From positions 3,938,754 to 4,002,753 of the forward strand of contig NZ_CP100461.1 in the NCBI RefSeq assembly GCF_024228675.1: DNA of 64,000 bases, in the 5' to 3' direction. Below, piece by piece: positions 10,378 through 19,338 of the stretch. The notes beneath the pieces are model-generated. The model was not told the origin of the DNA and made no database searches. It saw only the letters and a program-made list of their open reading frames with translations. The position numbers and the translations under genes are program-made. Source of the stretch: Salinigranum marinum. Lineage in GTDB: Archaea; Halobacteriota; Halobacteria; Halobacteriales; Haloferacaceae. Every line of letters starts with the position of its first letter. The stretch's first letter is position 1.

Positions 10378-10869
10378 TCAGAGCTGGCGCTCGTCCGCCG
10401 CCGGCGACGCCGACGACGCCCGCTCACGCCGGAGGCGGCCGTACAGTCGGAGCACGGCCCCGAACGCGAGTGCCCCCGCCGTGTCGAGGACGAGGTCGAT
10501 GCCCGTGTCCTGGAGGTAAAACGACAGCGACCAGCCCCACCAGAAGTTCCTGAACAGGCGCTCGTACACCTCGAACCACGTCCCGACGCAGAGGACGCAG
10601 ACGGGCAACACGACGAAGAGGCCGAGCCGGGAGCGGAAGCCGTCGGTCCACGCCAGGTAGAGCAGGGCGGCGACGCCGAAGCCCGACGTCGAGTGGGTGA
10701 GGAGGTCCCACCACCAGATCTCGGTGTAGATGCCGTACGCCAGCCCCGCGAAGTGGAGCGTCGAGACGGCGACGCCCCAGACGAGCGCGGCCGTCCACGC
10801 CCCGCGACGGTGCCGTCGGTAGCGAACGTCCAGCTCGTCGATGCTCGGAGTCCGTTCTGTCAGTGACAT
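10378..10869 (-). CDS. DUF2238/YjdF-like membrane protein, copy B
   Basis: This 163-residue tandem paralogue of the preceding gene product has the same order of motifs: WWWDLLTHSTSGFGVAALLY, VGTWFEVYERLFRNFWWGW and SFYLQDTGIDLVLDTAGALA. Four membrane helices are expected, with an acidic N-terminus and a basic segment RYRRHRRGAW facing the cytoplasm. Keeping both copies suggests they form a heteromer or have diverged in use. The function is unknown. Confidence 0.75.
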   Translation of the reverse strand: MSLTERTPSIDELDVRYRRHRRGAWTAALVWGVAVSTLHFAGLAYGIYTEIWWWDLLTHSTSGFGVAALLYLAWTDGFRSRLGLFVVLPVCVLCVGTWFEVYERLFRNFWWGWSLSFYLQDTGIDLVLDTAGALAFGAVLRLYGRLRRERASSASPAADERQL

Positions 10870-11099
10870 CGTCTCCTCCGGTCGCGTTCGACTCCGCCCG
10901 GCGCGTTCGACCGTGACGGCCGACCGACGGGGAGGGACGTCGACGGTGCCGGCAGGTCCTCCATCACCCGTCCGCTCTCACGCGTCGGATAAATAGCCGC
11001 TCGAAGTGTCGTCAGCCGCCCCGTCGACGGTGACGAGCGGCGTCTCGGTGGTGATCGGCTCGCGCTCGTCCACCTGCACCTCGCCGACGACAGCCCGTC

Positions 11100-11441
11100 T
11101 CAGTCGCCGGCCCAGTCGGGGTTCAGCCGTGGCGGGGCGAAGACGTCGACGCCCTCGACCACGCGCTCGCCCCGGTTCTCGACGGCGTGGGGCTCGTCGC
11201 CCGGGATGGCGTACGAGTCGCCGGCGGAGACGACGATCTCCTCGCCGTCGATGATGAAGGTGAGCGTCCCCGCCGCGACGTAGCCGGTCTGTTCGTGGGG
11301 GTGGGCGTGTTCGGGGACCACGGCCCCGGGTTCGATGCGGAACCGCTGGACGCTCATCTCCGAACCCGCGGCGTGCTGTGCGAGGTGGACGCCGTCGACG
11401 GCCTCCGTGGGATCGACCGCCGAACCCGAGACGTGCTTCAT
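11100..11441 (-). CDS. Small cupin protein
   Basis: This 113-residue single-domain cupin has motif 1 PEHAHPHEQTGYVAAG (about 59-74) and motif 2 GDSYAIPGDEPHAVEN (about 88-103), giving three metal-binding histidines and a glutamate. It ends with PPRLNPDW. The same ending (PPREEPDW) and order of motifs are found in the cupin at 57290-57706, so the two are paralogues. ATG 11441 (MKHVSGS) is preferred to longer in-frame starts that give atypical sequence. The substrate is unknown. Confidence 0.85.
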   Translation of the reverse strand: MKHVSGSAVDPTEAVDGVHLAQHAAGSEMSVQRFRIEPGAVVPEHAHPHEQTGYVAAGTLTFIIDGEEIVVSAGDSYAIPGDEPHAVENRGERVVEGVDVFAPPRLNPDWAGD

Positions 11442-11493
11442 ACCACCGCCGGGACGGCGAGCGATATAAGCGTGCGGGGCGTCGTGGTCGGGT

Positions 11494-12012
11494 ATGTACG
11501 CGGTGGTCGGCTGCACCGACTGTGCGGCGCTGTGGCTGGTCTCGGATCCCCAGTCGTCGAAGACGGCCCAGTGTCCGCGTTGCGGACGGCGACACCAGCT
11601 CCGAAAACTCAAGCGCCTCTTCGAGTCCGACGACCGCGACGTGGCCCGGCAGGCACGCGCGGAACTCCTGGCAAAGAAGCAGGGGGCGTCCGAAGCGTTC
11701 GAGCGCCTCGACTCGGTCGCGGCGATGGAACGGCAGGTCGACGAACCGGCCGTCGACGACCGCGAGTACCTGACGGGGTCGGGGCTGGACGCCGACGCGG
11801 TGGCGGCAGCCGGCGAACGGGAGGCTGAATCGCGGAGCCGCGACCGGATCGTCAGGGACGCCGTCGGGCAGCAGGACCGGCCGACCGAGGCGGCGGTGGT
11901 CGACTACGCCACCGAGCACGGCGTGCCGGCCGACGCCGCCCGCGATCTGCTCGAGGCGCTGACCCGCCGGGGGGAGGTCTCCGAGAGCCGCGGCCGGTAC
12001 CGGCTGGTCTGA
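11494..12012 (+). CDS. Zinc-ribbon plus C-terminal HTH protein (DUF5817-like)
   Basis: This 172-residue protein starts with a zinc ribbon, C7-x2-C10 and C27-x2-C30 (CTDC and CPRC). It continues with a basic helix-rich segment RRHQLRKLKRLFES and ends with a winged-helix-like domain, TEAAVVDYATEHGVPADAARDLLEALTRRGEV (about 132-165). This matches haloarchaeal conserved proteins annotated as DUF5817 as I recall them; the role may be nucleic-acid binding. Divergent from the cupin, with 52 bases between the starts. Confidence 0.7.
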   Translation: MYAVVGCTDCAALWLVSDPQSSKTAQCPRCGRRHQLRKLKRLFESDDRDVARQARAELLAKKQGASEAFERLDSVAAMERQVDEPAVDDREYLTGSGLDADAVAAAGEREAESRSRDRIVRDAVGQQDRPTEAAVVDYATEHGVPADAARDLLEALTRRGEVSESRGRYRLV

Positions 12013-12359
12013 AGCCGCCCGCGGTGTGGTGGCGCGGCCGGGCCGACTCCGTGGCGTTCCCGCGAACCGCTCGCAGCGACCGCGTCGCTTCGGTGGACGA
12101 GCGACGATCGAACCCGAAGAAAAGAGAGCGTTCAGAGCACGCCCAGCAGGCGGAGCACGGTCAGGGCGGACACGGCGATCCCGAGGACGAGCTTCACCAC
12201 TCGCAGCGTCAGGACCGTCCGCCGGTACTCGTCGGTCGTCTCGGTCGTCTCGGTCGGCATGGTGGACGCGCCCGCCGGTGCTCGCCGGCGCGCGCACCGG
12301 AAGCGACGGTCCCGAGGTGAAAAAGCGCGAGCCAGACGCGCGGCGGAAGTGAAACTGGT
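12013..12359. other. Gap with a possibly frameshifted small membrane protein
   Basis: This 347-base gap lies between convergent genes. On the minus strand ATG 12260 opens MPTETTETTDEYRRTVLTL, then RVVKLVLG, and soon stops. One extra base near 12180 would instead continue as GIAVSALTVLRLLGVL with a stop at 12133, giving a 42-residue tail-anchored-like protein. This may be a decayed gene, a sequencing slip or chance. The first part (12016-12080) shares GGTGTGGTGGCGCG with the dispersed repeat. Nothing else is seen. Confidence 0.35.
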
Positions 12360-13613
12360 CTACCTGCCGAGCGACTCGTGCGCCGAGGAGAGGTGTCGCG
12401 ACGCCAGCGCCGACAACAGCGAGAGTTCGCCGGCGAGCGCGCCGACGGCGACGCACTCCGCGAGCGCGTCGGCGTGTTCGCCCGGCGGGTCGCCACCGCC
12501 CCGAACGCCGAGGACGTCGAGCCCCTCCGACTGCGTCGGGAGCTTCGTCCCGCCGCCGACCGTCCCCACTTCGAGCGAGGCGAGCGAGACGCCGACGTAC
12601 AGCCCCGACTCGCGGACCTCCACCGTCGTGATGGCGTTCGATCCCTCGACGACCTGTGCGGCGTCCTGGCCGGTCGCGAGGAACATCGCCGCGACGACGT
12701 TGGCGACGTGGGCGTTGAACCCGAGCGACCCCGCCTTGGCGCTCCCGACGAGGTTCTTCCGGGTGTTGACTTCTGCCACCGCCTCGGGGGTGGTGTGCAG
12801 GCGCTCCTCGACGACCTCCCGGGGGACGAGCACGTCCGCGGTGACCGAACGCCCGCGCCCCTCGACGGCGTTGACCGCGGCGGGTTTCTTGTCCGTGCAG
12901 AGGTTGCCGGACAGCGCCACGAGCGACGCTGGCGTTTCGGACTCGATCACCTCACACGCCGCGCGGGTGGCGATGGTCGCCATGTTCATTCCCATCGCGT
13001 CCTTCGTGTCGTAGCGGAACCGAACGAAGACGTTGTCGCCGACGACGTACGGTTTCGCCGCGAGGAGTTCGCCGTGGCTCGTCGTCTCCTCGGCCGCCGC
13101 CGCCAGCGCCGCGTGGTTGTCGCGGACCCACGACGCGAGCGCTTCCGCCTCGACGACGCTCTCGACGCGGAAGACGGGCGCGCGGGTCATCCCCGCGGCG
13201 GTGACGCGCGCGGCCGCCCCGCCGGCGCGGTCGATGACCGAACAGCCGCGGTTCACCGAGGCCAGCAGGGCACCTTCGGTGGTCGCCATCGGGAGGTAGT
13301 ACTCGCCCGACGCGGCACCGCCGTCGATCGAGACGGGGCCGGCGACCCCGGCCGGGATCTGGACGGCACCGATCATGTTCTCGATGTTCGCGTCGGCCGC
13401 GGCGGCGTCGAAGCCGTACGCGCCGACGGTGTCGAGCGACGCGCCCGACTGCGCTTCGACCAGGTGACGTCGCGCGGCCGCGGCCGTGTCGGCGTCGGTG
13501 TGCGCTTCGAGTTCGTGGAACCGGAGGTCGCCGGCGCGGACGCGCTCGGCGAGTGACGTCGCGTCCACGTCCATGTCCGCGCCGGGGTCCGAATCCGAGT
13601 CCGAGTCGGTCAT
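12360..13613 (-). CDS. hmgA: HMG-CoA reductase (class I)
   Basis: This 417-residue enzyme reduces HMG-CoA to mevalonate with NADPH, the committed step of archaeal isoprenoid lipid synthesis. Signatures are ENMIGAVQIPAGVAGP (catalytic Glu), DTKDAMGMNM, LCTDKKPAAVN (catalytic Lys), VGTVGGGT and a C-terminal HLSSAHESLGR with the catalytic His. The N-terminal SDSDSDP run is an acidic haloarchaeal extension. It is the known statin target in haloarchaea. The gene stands alone between an odd small-gene remnant and a repeat-filled gap. Confidence 0.96.
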   Translation of the reverse strand: MTDSDSDSDPGADMDVDATSLAERVRAGDLRFHELEAHTDADTAAAARRHLVEAQSGASLDTVGAYGFDAAAADANIENMIGAVQIPAGVAGPVSIDGGAASGEYYLPMATTEGALLASVNRGCSVIDRAGGAAARVTAAGMTRAPVFRVESVVEAEALASWVRDNHAALAAAAEETTSHGELLAAKPYVVGDNVFVRFRYDTKDAMGMNMATIATRAACEVIESETPASLVALSGNLCTDKKPAAVNAVEGRGRSVTADVLVPREVVEERLHTTPEAVAEVNTRKNLVGSAKAGSLGFNAHVANVVAAMFLATGQDAAQVVEGSNAITTVEVRESGLYVGVSLASLEVGTVGGGTKLPTQSEGLDVLGVRGGGDPPGEHADALAECVAVGALAGELSLLSALASRHLSSAHESLGR

Positions 13614-14121
13614 ACGCTCCCGTCTCCCTCGCGCGGCTAACCGTTGTCGGTCCGTATCGTCTCCCTGGGAACGTTCCAGCCCGGGCTTGTGGCGCCAGGT
13701 GTCGCGGCCTCGGATCGGACGAAGCCGGGAGCAGCCAGGGCGGGGTATTCCACGACCTCCCCAGCCGATTCGGACGCTCGCTCCCGTCGGTCGCTCCCGT
13801 CCTCATCCCTCGCGCGCTCACTCGCTCACATCCGTTCGCTCCCTCGTCGCGCGCCACCGCAGCCGCTCCGTGAGCGGTCGGCGTGCGGGAGTAAAGCGAG
13901 TAAAGCGAGCGAACGACTCGCGTGGGGGGCGACCGACCGAGTGAAACGAGCGAAGGAGTCGGCTGGGGAGGAGTGAGGCGTCACCGACCTGGCGTCCGTT
14001 CTCCCCGTCTCCGGCCGACACCCGCTCTCGTCTCTGTATCCACGCCTCACAGACGACGGCACACGACACCATCCCGGGCCGGCTCCCGAACGTTCTTGGC
14101 TCCGCCCGCCGGTGAGAGCGT
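13614..14121. other. Intergenic gap with dispersed repeat
   Basis: This 508-base gap lies between divergent hmgA and the amidohydrolase gene. It holds the repeat at 13756-13985; the remainder carries both promoters and no credible gene. Confidence 0.6.
13756..13985. repeat. Palindromic dispersed repeat, copy 2
   Basis: The left end CCTCCCCAGCCGATTCG (from 13756) is mirrored by GAGTCGGCTGGGGAGG (13956-13971), which is followed by GAGTGAGGCGTCACC. That outer end is the reverse complement of the outer left end of copy 1, including the GGTGACGCCTC block. The inner words TCATCCCTCGCGCG and CGCTCACTCGCTCAC also match the other copies. Confidence 0.7.
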
Positions 14122-15726
14122 ATGACCGCGGCCGCCGACCTCGTCTTGACGAACGCGGAGGTTCACACGCTGACAGACCCGGACGAGACGTACGAGGCTC
14201 TCGCCGTCCGCGACGGCCGGATCGCCCGCCTCGGGAGCGCCTACGACGTCGACTTCCTCGTCGGCACCGACACGCGCGTCGTCGACCTCGAGGGACGGGT
14301 CGTGCTCCCGGGGTTCGTCGACGCCCACACGCACCTCCCGATGGTCGGTCGCCGGCTCGTTCACGCCGACCTCGCGGTCGGCTCTCGAGCGGCGTCGATC
14401 GACCGACTCCGCGAGCGCGCGGTGGATCTCACGGTCGAGAGTTCGGGCGACGGCGAGGGCGGCGAGTGGATACAGGGCTTCGGCTACGACGAGTCGGGGT
14501 GGGACGACGACGGCTACCTCCTCGGGGAGGAACTCGACGAGGTCTCCGACGACCGCCCCGTGGTGGCGTTCCGCGAGGACATGCATGTCGCCTCGGTGAA
14601 CTCGGTCGCGCTCGACCGGCTCGGCCTGGCAGCGGGCGACCACGGGGGTGACGTCCGCGAGCAGGGCGGCGACCCGACGGGCGTCCTCGTCGAACGGGCG
14701 GTCGACGACGTCTGGGACGCCGTTTCGCCCTCGAAGGAGGAGACGAGAGCGCTCCTCACGGCTGCCCAGCGGTACGCGAACGAGCGCGGTGTCACCGCCG
14801 TCCACGACATGGTCCGGGGGTCGCACGCACCCGGGGTGTACCGCGACCTCGAACGGGCGGGGGAGCTCACCCTCCGCGTCCGGCTGAACTACTGGGCCGA
14901 CCACCTCGACGCCCTCAGAGAGGTCGGCCTACGGACGAACCACGGCGCGGGGCTCGTCCGTCTCGGCGCGATCAAGACGTACACCGACGGTAGCTTCGGC
15001 GGGCGGACGGCGAAGCTCTCCGCACCGTACGCCGACGCCGACGAGAGCGACACCGACCCGACGGGACAGTGGGTCGTCCCCCCCACCGAACTGGACGAGA
15101 TCGTCCGCGCGGCCGACGACGCGGGCTTTCAGGTCGCCGCTCACGCGATCGGGGACGCGGCGGTCGACGCCGTTCTCGACGCGTTCGAGCGAGTCAGCTC
15201 CGACGGAGACGACGGGTCCCGACACCGGATCGAACACGCCGAGCTCGCCGACGATGCGGCGATCGACCGCATGGTCGACCTCGGCGTCGTCGCCTCCGTG
15301 CAGCCGAACTTCCTCAAGTGGGCCGGCGAGGGCGGCCTGTACGACCGCCGCCTCGGCGACCGTCGGACGGAGACGAACCGATACCGCGTCATGGCCGAGG
15401 CGGGCGTCCCGCTCGCGTTCGGGAGCGACTGCATGCCGCTCGACCCGCTGTTGGGCGTCTCCCACGCCGTCGACGCGCCCGCGGACGACCAGCGGCTCTC
15501 GACCACGGCGGCGCTCAGGGCGTACACGAGCGGGGGCGCGTACGCGGGCTTCGACGAGGACCGCCTGGGCACCGTCACGCTCGACAGCCACGCGGATCTG
15601 GTCGCCCTCGACGGCTCGCCGTGGGCCGAAGGGATCGACGGGATCGACGGGATCGACCCGGTGCTGACCGTCGTCGACGGCCGGGTGGTGTACGACGCGG
15701 TGGACGGCGCCGCGCGGTCCCGCTGA
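14122..15726 (+). CDS. Amidohydrolase family protein (YtcJ-type)
   Basis: This 534-residue metal-dependent hydrolase of the amidohydrolase_3 group is predicted cytoplasmic. Metal sites are visible as GFVDAHTHLP (about 66-75), a lysine-region RLGAIKTYTDGSFGGRTA, AAHAIGDAAVD, RIEHAE and FGSDCMPLDP. YtcJ-like proteins act on amide or ester bonds of unknown natural substrates. A short in-frame tandem repeat encodes GIDGIDGID near 15637-15658. Close same-strand spacing to pyrF (108 bases) leaves open co-transcription, but no pyrimidine role is shown. Confidence 0.85.
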   Translation: MTAAADLVLTNAEVHTLTDPDETYEALAVRDGRIARLGSAYDVDFLVGTDTRVVDLEGRVVLPGFVDAHTHLPMVGRRLVHADLAVGSRAASIDRLRERAVDLTVESSGDGEGGEWIQGFGYDESGWDDDGYLLGEELDEVSDDRPVVAFREDMHVASVNSVALDRLGLAAGDHGGDVREQGGDPTGVLVERAVDDVWDAVSPSKEETRALLTAAQRYANERGVTAVHDMVRGSHAPGVYRDLERAGELTLRVRLNYWADHLDALREVGLRTNHGAGLVRLGAIKTYTDGSFGGRTAKLSAPYADADESDTDPTGQWVVPPTELDEIVRAADDAGFQVAAHAIGDAAVDAVLDAFERVSSDGDDGSRHRIEHAELADDAAIDRMVDLGVVASVQPNFLKWAGEGGLYDRRLGDRRTETNRYRVMAEAGVPLAFGSDCMPLDPLLGVSHAVDAPADDQRLSTTAALRAYTSGGAYAGFDEDRLGTVTLDSHADLVALDGSPWAEGIDGIDGIDPVLTVVDGRVVYDAVDGAARSR

Positions 15727-15834
15727 CCCGCCGTGCGGCCACCCTGCACGGAGGCCGTCCACCTCGGGGCCGAACGCCGCCCACCTCGCGCCCGGATGGA
15801 AGGGTTGAGGTACGTCCCCGGGTATCGTCCGCCC

Positions 15835-16641
15835 ATGACAACGACCGGCTTCTTCGACCGGCTCCGAGCGCGCATCGAGCGGATCGACAGCGTCGTTTCC
15901 GTCGGGCTCGATCCCGACCCCGCACGGATCCCCGATCACCTCCGCGAGTACGACCTGCCGCGGTGGGCGTTCAACCGGCGCATTATCGACGCGACGCACG
16001 AATACACCGCCTGCTACAAGCCCAACGCCGCCTTCTACGAGGACGGCGACGGGTGGCGCGCCCTCCAAGAGACGATCGCGTACGCCCACGGGAAGGACGT
16101 TCCCGTCCTCCTCGACGCCAAGCGCGCCGACATCGGCAACACCTCACGGCAGTACGCGAGCCTCCTCGACGACGCCGACGCGATCACGGTGAACCCCTAC
16201 CTCGGACGGGACTCGCTGGAACCGTTTCTGTCCCAGGCAGACAAGGGCGTGTTCGTCCTCTGTCGCACCTCGAACCCCGGCGGCGGCGACCTCCAGGACC
16301 TCGAACTCGCCTCGGGCGACCGGGTGTACGAACGCGTCGCGGCGCTCGCGGAGCTGTGGAACGCGAACGACAACGTCGGACTCGTCGTCGGCGCGACCAC
16401 GCCCGACGAACTCGCCGACGTCCGCGAACAGGTGCCCGGACTCCCGTTTCTCGTCCCGGGCGTCGGCGCACAGGGCGGCGACGCCGAGGCGGCCGTCGAA
16501 CACGGCCTCGCCGACGGCGTCGGTCTGGTCAACTCCTCGCGCGGGATCATCTTCGCCGGCGAGGACAGGGGGGAGGCGTTCGCCGGGGCGGCCGGCGAGG
16601 CGGCCAAACGGCTGCAGAAGCGGCTCAACCAGCACCGCTGA
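15835..16641 (+). CDS. pyrF: Orotidine-5'-phosphate decarboxylase
   Basis: This 268-residue enzyme makes UMP from OMP. It has the active-site motif LLDAKRADIGNTSRQYA (Lys-Asp charged network) and the FDRL...VSVGLDPDP and NPYLGRDSLEPFL signatures of the longer OMPDC group found in actinobacteria and haloarchaea. ATG 15835 gives a standard N-terminus. Confidence 0.95.
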   Translation: MTTTGFFDRLRARIERIDSVVSVGLDPDPARIPDHLREYDLPRWAFNRRIIDATHEYTACYKPNAAFYEDGDGWRALQETIAYAHGKDVPVLLDAKRADIGNTSRQYASLLDDADAITVNPYLGRDSLEPFLSQADKGVFVLCRTSNPGGGDLQDLELASGDRVYERVAALAELWNANDNVGLVVGATTPDELADVREQVPGLPFLVPGVGAQGGDAEAAVEHGLADGVGLVNSSRGIIFAGEDRGEAFAGAAGEAAKRLQKRLNQHR

Positions 16642-16670
16642 CCGGACCCGTCCCCGCGGCCGTTCCTCGA

Positions 16671-16811
16671 TCAGTCGACGAGTCCGACCGCCCGAACGTG
16701 CGCTCGAAGGGCGCGCTCGGAGTCGAACTCTTTCCCGCAGGACTCACACCGGTACGTCTCGCGTTCGTCCATGTACATCGATCCGTCCTGTCGTTCGTCG
16801 TGATCCGGCAT
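16671..16811 (-). CDS. 46-residue C2H2-like zinc protein
   Basis: This short gene (ATG 16811, TGA 16671) encodes an acidic lead MPDHDERQDGSMYMDERE followed by one finger, YRCESCGKEFDSERALRAH. Spacing is C-x2-C-x12-H as in C2H2 fingers, but the second histidine is missing: the tail is VRAVGLVD. Many haloarchaeal mini-proteins share this form. Codon use has strong third-position GC like its neighbours. It is convergent with pyrF 30 bases away. The function is unknown. Confidence 0.7.
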   Translation of the reverse strand: MPDHDERQDGSMYMDERETYRCESCGKEFDSERALRAHVRAVGLVD

Positions 16812-17014
16812 GAGCGTTCGCCCGCCGGGCGTCCCCTCCGTCCAGCCGGCTGGGCGACGTTCCCGGTGACGGAACGTGAGAGGGACCGTGGCGCGTCGGT
16901 CGGCGTGACGCGGGTGGCCCGACAGTTCCCGATCGCCGCGGTCGCTCCGCCGACGCTATCTCTGACCGCCGACACGTGCGAGACGCTTACAACCCCGCGT
17001 TCCCAATCGCGGGT

Positions 17015-17512
17015 GTGGACCGCGACCGACTCGTCTTGGGACTCGCGGCGGTGTTCGCCGGCCTGACAGTGTTGCTAGTCGTCGCCTCGCTCGCGTCCGG
17101 GCCGTGGTACCTGATCCTCCTCGCCGTCCCGTTCGGCGCGACGACGTACTTCATGTGGTACCAGGCGAGCGGCCGGCTCGAAGAACGGACGCGGACGAGG
17201 CGGGTCCGCGCCGGCAGTCGCTTCGGCCGTGGCGCGCGGAGGAACGATCCGAACGGTCCAGGGGGGTTCGGTGCTGGCGCACGGAACGGCCGCACGCGGG
17301 GGCGCGCGAGCGTTCGGCCCCCGTCGTCGGGGCCCTCGCCGACAGAGGCGTACCGGACGCTCGGGCTCGACCCCGGGGCCGACGAAGACGCCGTGCGGCA
17401 GGCCTACCGACAGCGAGTCAAGGAGGTCCATCCGGACAGGCCGTCGGGAGACGAGGACGAGTTCAAGCGGGTCAACCGGGCGTACGAGCGGCTGACCGAC
17501 GAACAGACGTAG
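17015..17512 (+). CDS. Membrane-anchored J-domain protein
   Basis: This 165-residue protein has two membrane helices (about residues 5-25 and 30-48), a basic Arg/Gly-rich linker, and a C-terminal J domain, EAYRTLGLDPGADEDAVRQA...VKEVHPDRPSGDEDEFKRVNRAYERL, with the HPD triplet that stimulates DnaK ATPase. It would recruit DnaK to the inner membrane face. GTG 17015 sits about 27 bases after the TATA-like GCTTACAA, so a leaderless start is likely; GTG 16976 is the longer alternative. Confidence 0.85.
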   Translation: MDRDRLVLGLAAVFAGLTVLLVVASLASGPWYLILLAVPFGATTYFMWYQASGRLEERTRTRRVRAGSRFGRGARRNDPNGPGGFGAGARNGRTRGRASVRPPSSGPSPTEAYRTLGLDPGADEDAVRQAYRQRVKEVHPDRPSGDEDEFKRVNRAYERLTDEQT

Positions 17513-17619
17513 CTTCCTGATCGATGCTCGCCGGAGGCGTCGTCCGTCGGGGGTGTTCGTGTGACATGAAGACTCATCCCACGGAAACGCTTAACGTGGG
17601 TGGTTTCCTACGCGCGACC

Positions 17620-19221
17620 ATGAGCGCTGATCGGGCCGTCCTTGAGGAGGCCCTCGAGCGCGGCGAAGAGGAGGGCGGGCACATCGAGTTCAAAGAGCGG
17701 CTCTCTCGCGACATTCACCTCTCGGAGGGACGAATGGAGAGCCTGGCCGCTCAGCTCCGCCACCGCGTCCTCTCGGGCGACGGGACGGCGACGTACGTCG
17801 TCGGCGTCACGGACGAGGGTGGCATCGCCGGCATCTCCCGCGACGCGTTCTCCGAATCGATGGACGTCCTCTCGCTTCTGGCCGAGGAGGCCGGCGCTCA
17901 CATTCACGACGTCGAGACGTGGGGCGTCGGCGACGACGGCCTCGTCGGCGTCGCGACCCTCCGGGAGGGAGGGATGCTCGACGGCGACGACGACCACATC
18001 GTCGTCGGCACGGCCGGTCACGTCGACCACGGCAAGTCGACGCTCGTGGGATCGCTCGTCACCGGCCGACCCGACGACGGCGAGGGCGAGACGCGTTCGT
18101 TCCTCGACGTCCAGCCCCACGAGGTCGAACGCGGGCTATCCGCCGACCTCTCGTACGGCGTCTACGGCTTCGACGACGACGGGCCGGTCCGTATGGACAA
18201 CCCCCACCGGAAGGCCGACCGCGCTCGGATCGTCCAAGAGGCCGACCGGCTGGTGTCGTTCGTCGACACCGTCGGTCACGAGCCGTGGCTCCGGACCACG
18301 ATCAGGGGCCTCGTCGGGCAGCGCCTCGACTACGGGCTCATCGTCGTCGCGGCGGACGACGGCCCCACCCGAACGACGCGGGAGCACCTCGGGATCCTCC
18401 TGGCCATGGAGCTCCCGACGCTCGTCGCGCTCACCAAGGTCGACATGGTCGACGACGAGCGCGTCAGCGCGGTCGAGCGTGAGGTCGAGCAGTTGCTCCG
18501 CGACGTCGGCAAGACCCCGCTCCGCGTCGAACGTCACGGAGTCGAGACGGCCGTCGAGGAGATCAGCGACGCCGTCGTCCCGATCCTCCAGACCAGCGCC
18601 GTGACGATGCAGGGGCTCGACCGTCTCGACTACCTGTTCGAGCACCTCCCGAAGACGACGCGCGAGGAGGGCCGGTTCCGGATGTACATCGATCGGTCGT
18701 ACTCCGTGACGGGCGTCGGTGCGGTCGCCTCCGGGACGGTCAACTCGGGAAGCGTCGAAGCCGGCGACGAACTCCTCGTCGGGCCGATGGCCGACGGGGC
18801 GTTCCGTGAGGTCGAGGTCCGCTCGATCGAGATGCACTACCACCGGGTCGATCGCGCGAAGGCCGGCCGTATCGTCGGCATCGCGCTCAAGGGCGTCCGC
18901 GAGGCGGATCTCGAACGCGGGATGGTGCTCCTACCGCGCGACGCCGACCCCGACCCCGTCCGGCGGTTCGAGGCAGAAGTGATGGTGCTCAACCACCCAA
19001 CCAGGATCGGTGCAGGCTACGAACCCGTCGTCCACCTCGAAACGATCAGCGAGGCCGCGGTGTTCCGCCCCGAGGGCGGGCAGTTGCTCCCCGGCGACAC
19101 CGGCACGACGGACGTGGAGTTCAAGTTCCGGCCGTATCTCGTCGAGGCCGGCCAGCGGTTCGTCTTCCGCGAGGGCCGGAGCAAGGGCGTCGGAACCGTC
19201 ACGCGCGTCTACGACGACTGA
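17620..19221 (+). CDS. GTPBP1-like translational GTPase
   Basis: This 533-residue GTPase is of the elongation-factor type. After a 125-residue N-terminal domain come G1 GTAGHVDHGKST (about 131-142), G3 DTVGHE, G4 TKVD, then the beta-barrel domains with a TGVGAVASGTV signature and an EF-Tu-like C-terminal GTVTRVYDD. Haloarchaeal homologues resemble eukaryotic GTPBP1/2, linked to ribosome rescue and mRNA decay. TTAACG lies about 27 bases before ATG 17620, so the transcript is probably leaderless. Confidence 0.9.
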   Translation: MSADRAVLEEALERGEEEGGHIEFKERLSRDIHLSEGRMESLAAQLRHRVLSGDGTATYVVGVTDEGGIAGISRDAFSESMDVLSLLAEEAGAHIHDVETWGVGDDGLVGVATLREGGMLDGDDDHIVVGTAGHVDHGKSTLVGSLVTGRPDDGEGETRSFLDVQPHEVERGLSADLSYGVYGFDDDGPVRMDNPHRKADRARIVQEADRLVSFVDTVGHEPWLRTTIRGLVGQRLDYGLIVVAADDGPTRTTREHLGILLAMELPTLVALTKVDMVDDERVSAVEREVEQLLRDVGKTPLRVERHGVETAVEEISDAVVPILQTSAVTMQGLDRLDYLFEHLPKTTREEGRFRMYIDRSYSVTGVGAVASGTVNSGSVEAGDELLVGPMADGAFREVEVRSIEMHYHRVDRAKAGRIVGIALKGVREADLERGMVLLPRDADPDPVRRFEAEVMVLNHPTRIGAGYEPVVHLETISEAAVFRPEGGQLLPGDTGTTDVEFKFRPYLVEAGQRFVFREGRSKGVGTVTRVYDD

Positions 19222-19338
19222 GCGCAGGGGCGAACGGACGGCACCACAATCGCATCCCCGAGAGACGGTGTGCCGCCGCGTCGCGTGCCGTCCCGCGGCC
19301 GGTGTCAGCGCACGGGCCCGCTGGCTTCGGCTTCGTAC

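Noticed and set aside
10870..11099. Possible small minus-strand protein ending DDTSSGYLSDA before the cupin
   Set aside because: The tail looks acidic and haloarchaeal, but no start or promoter is found before the frame runs into the cupin gene.
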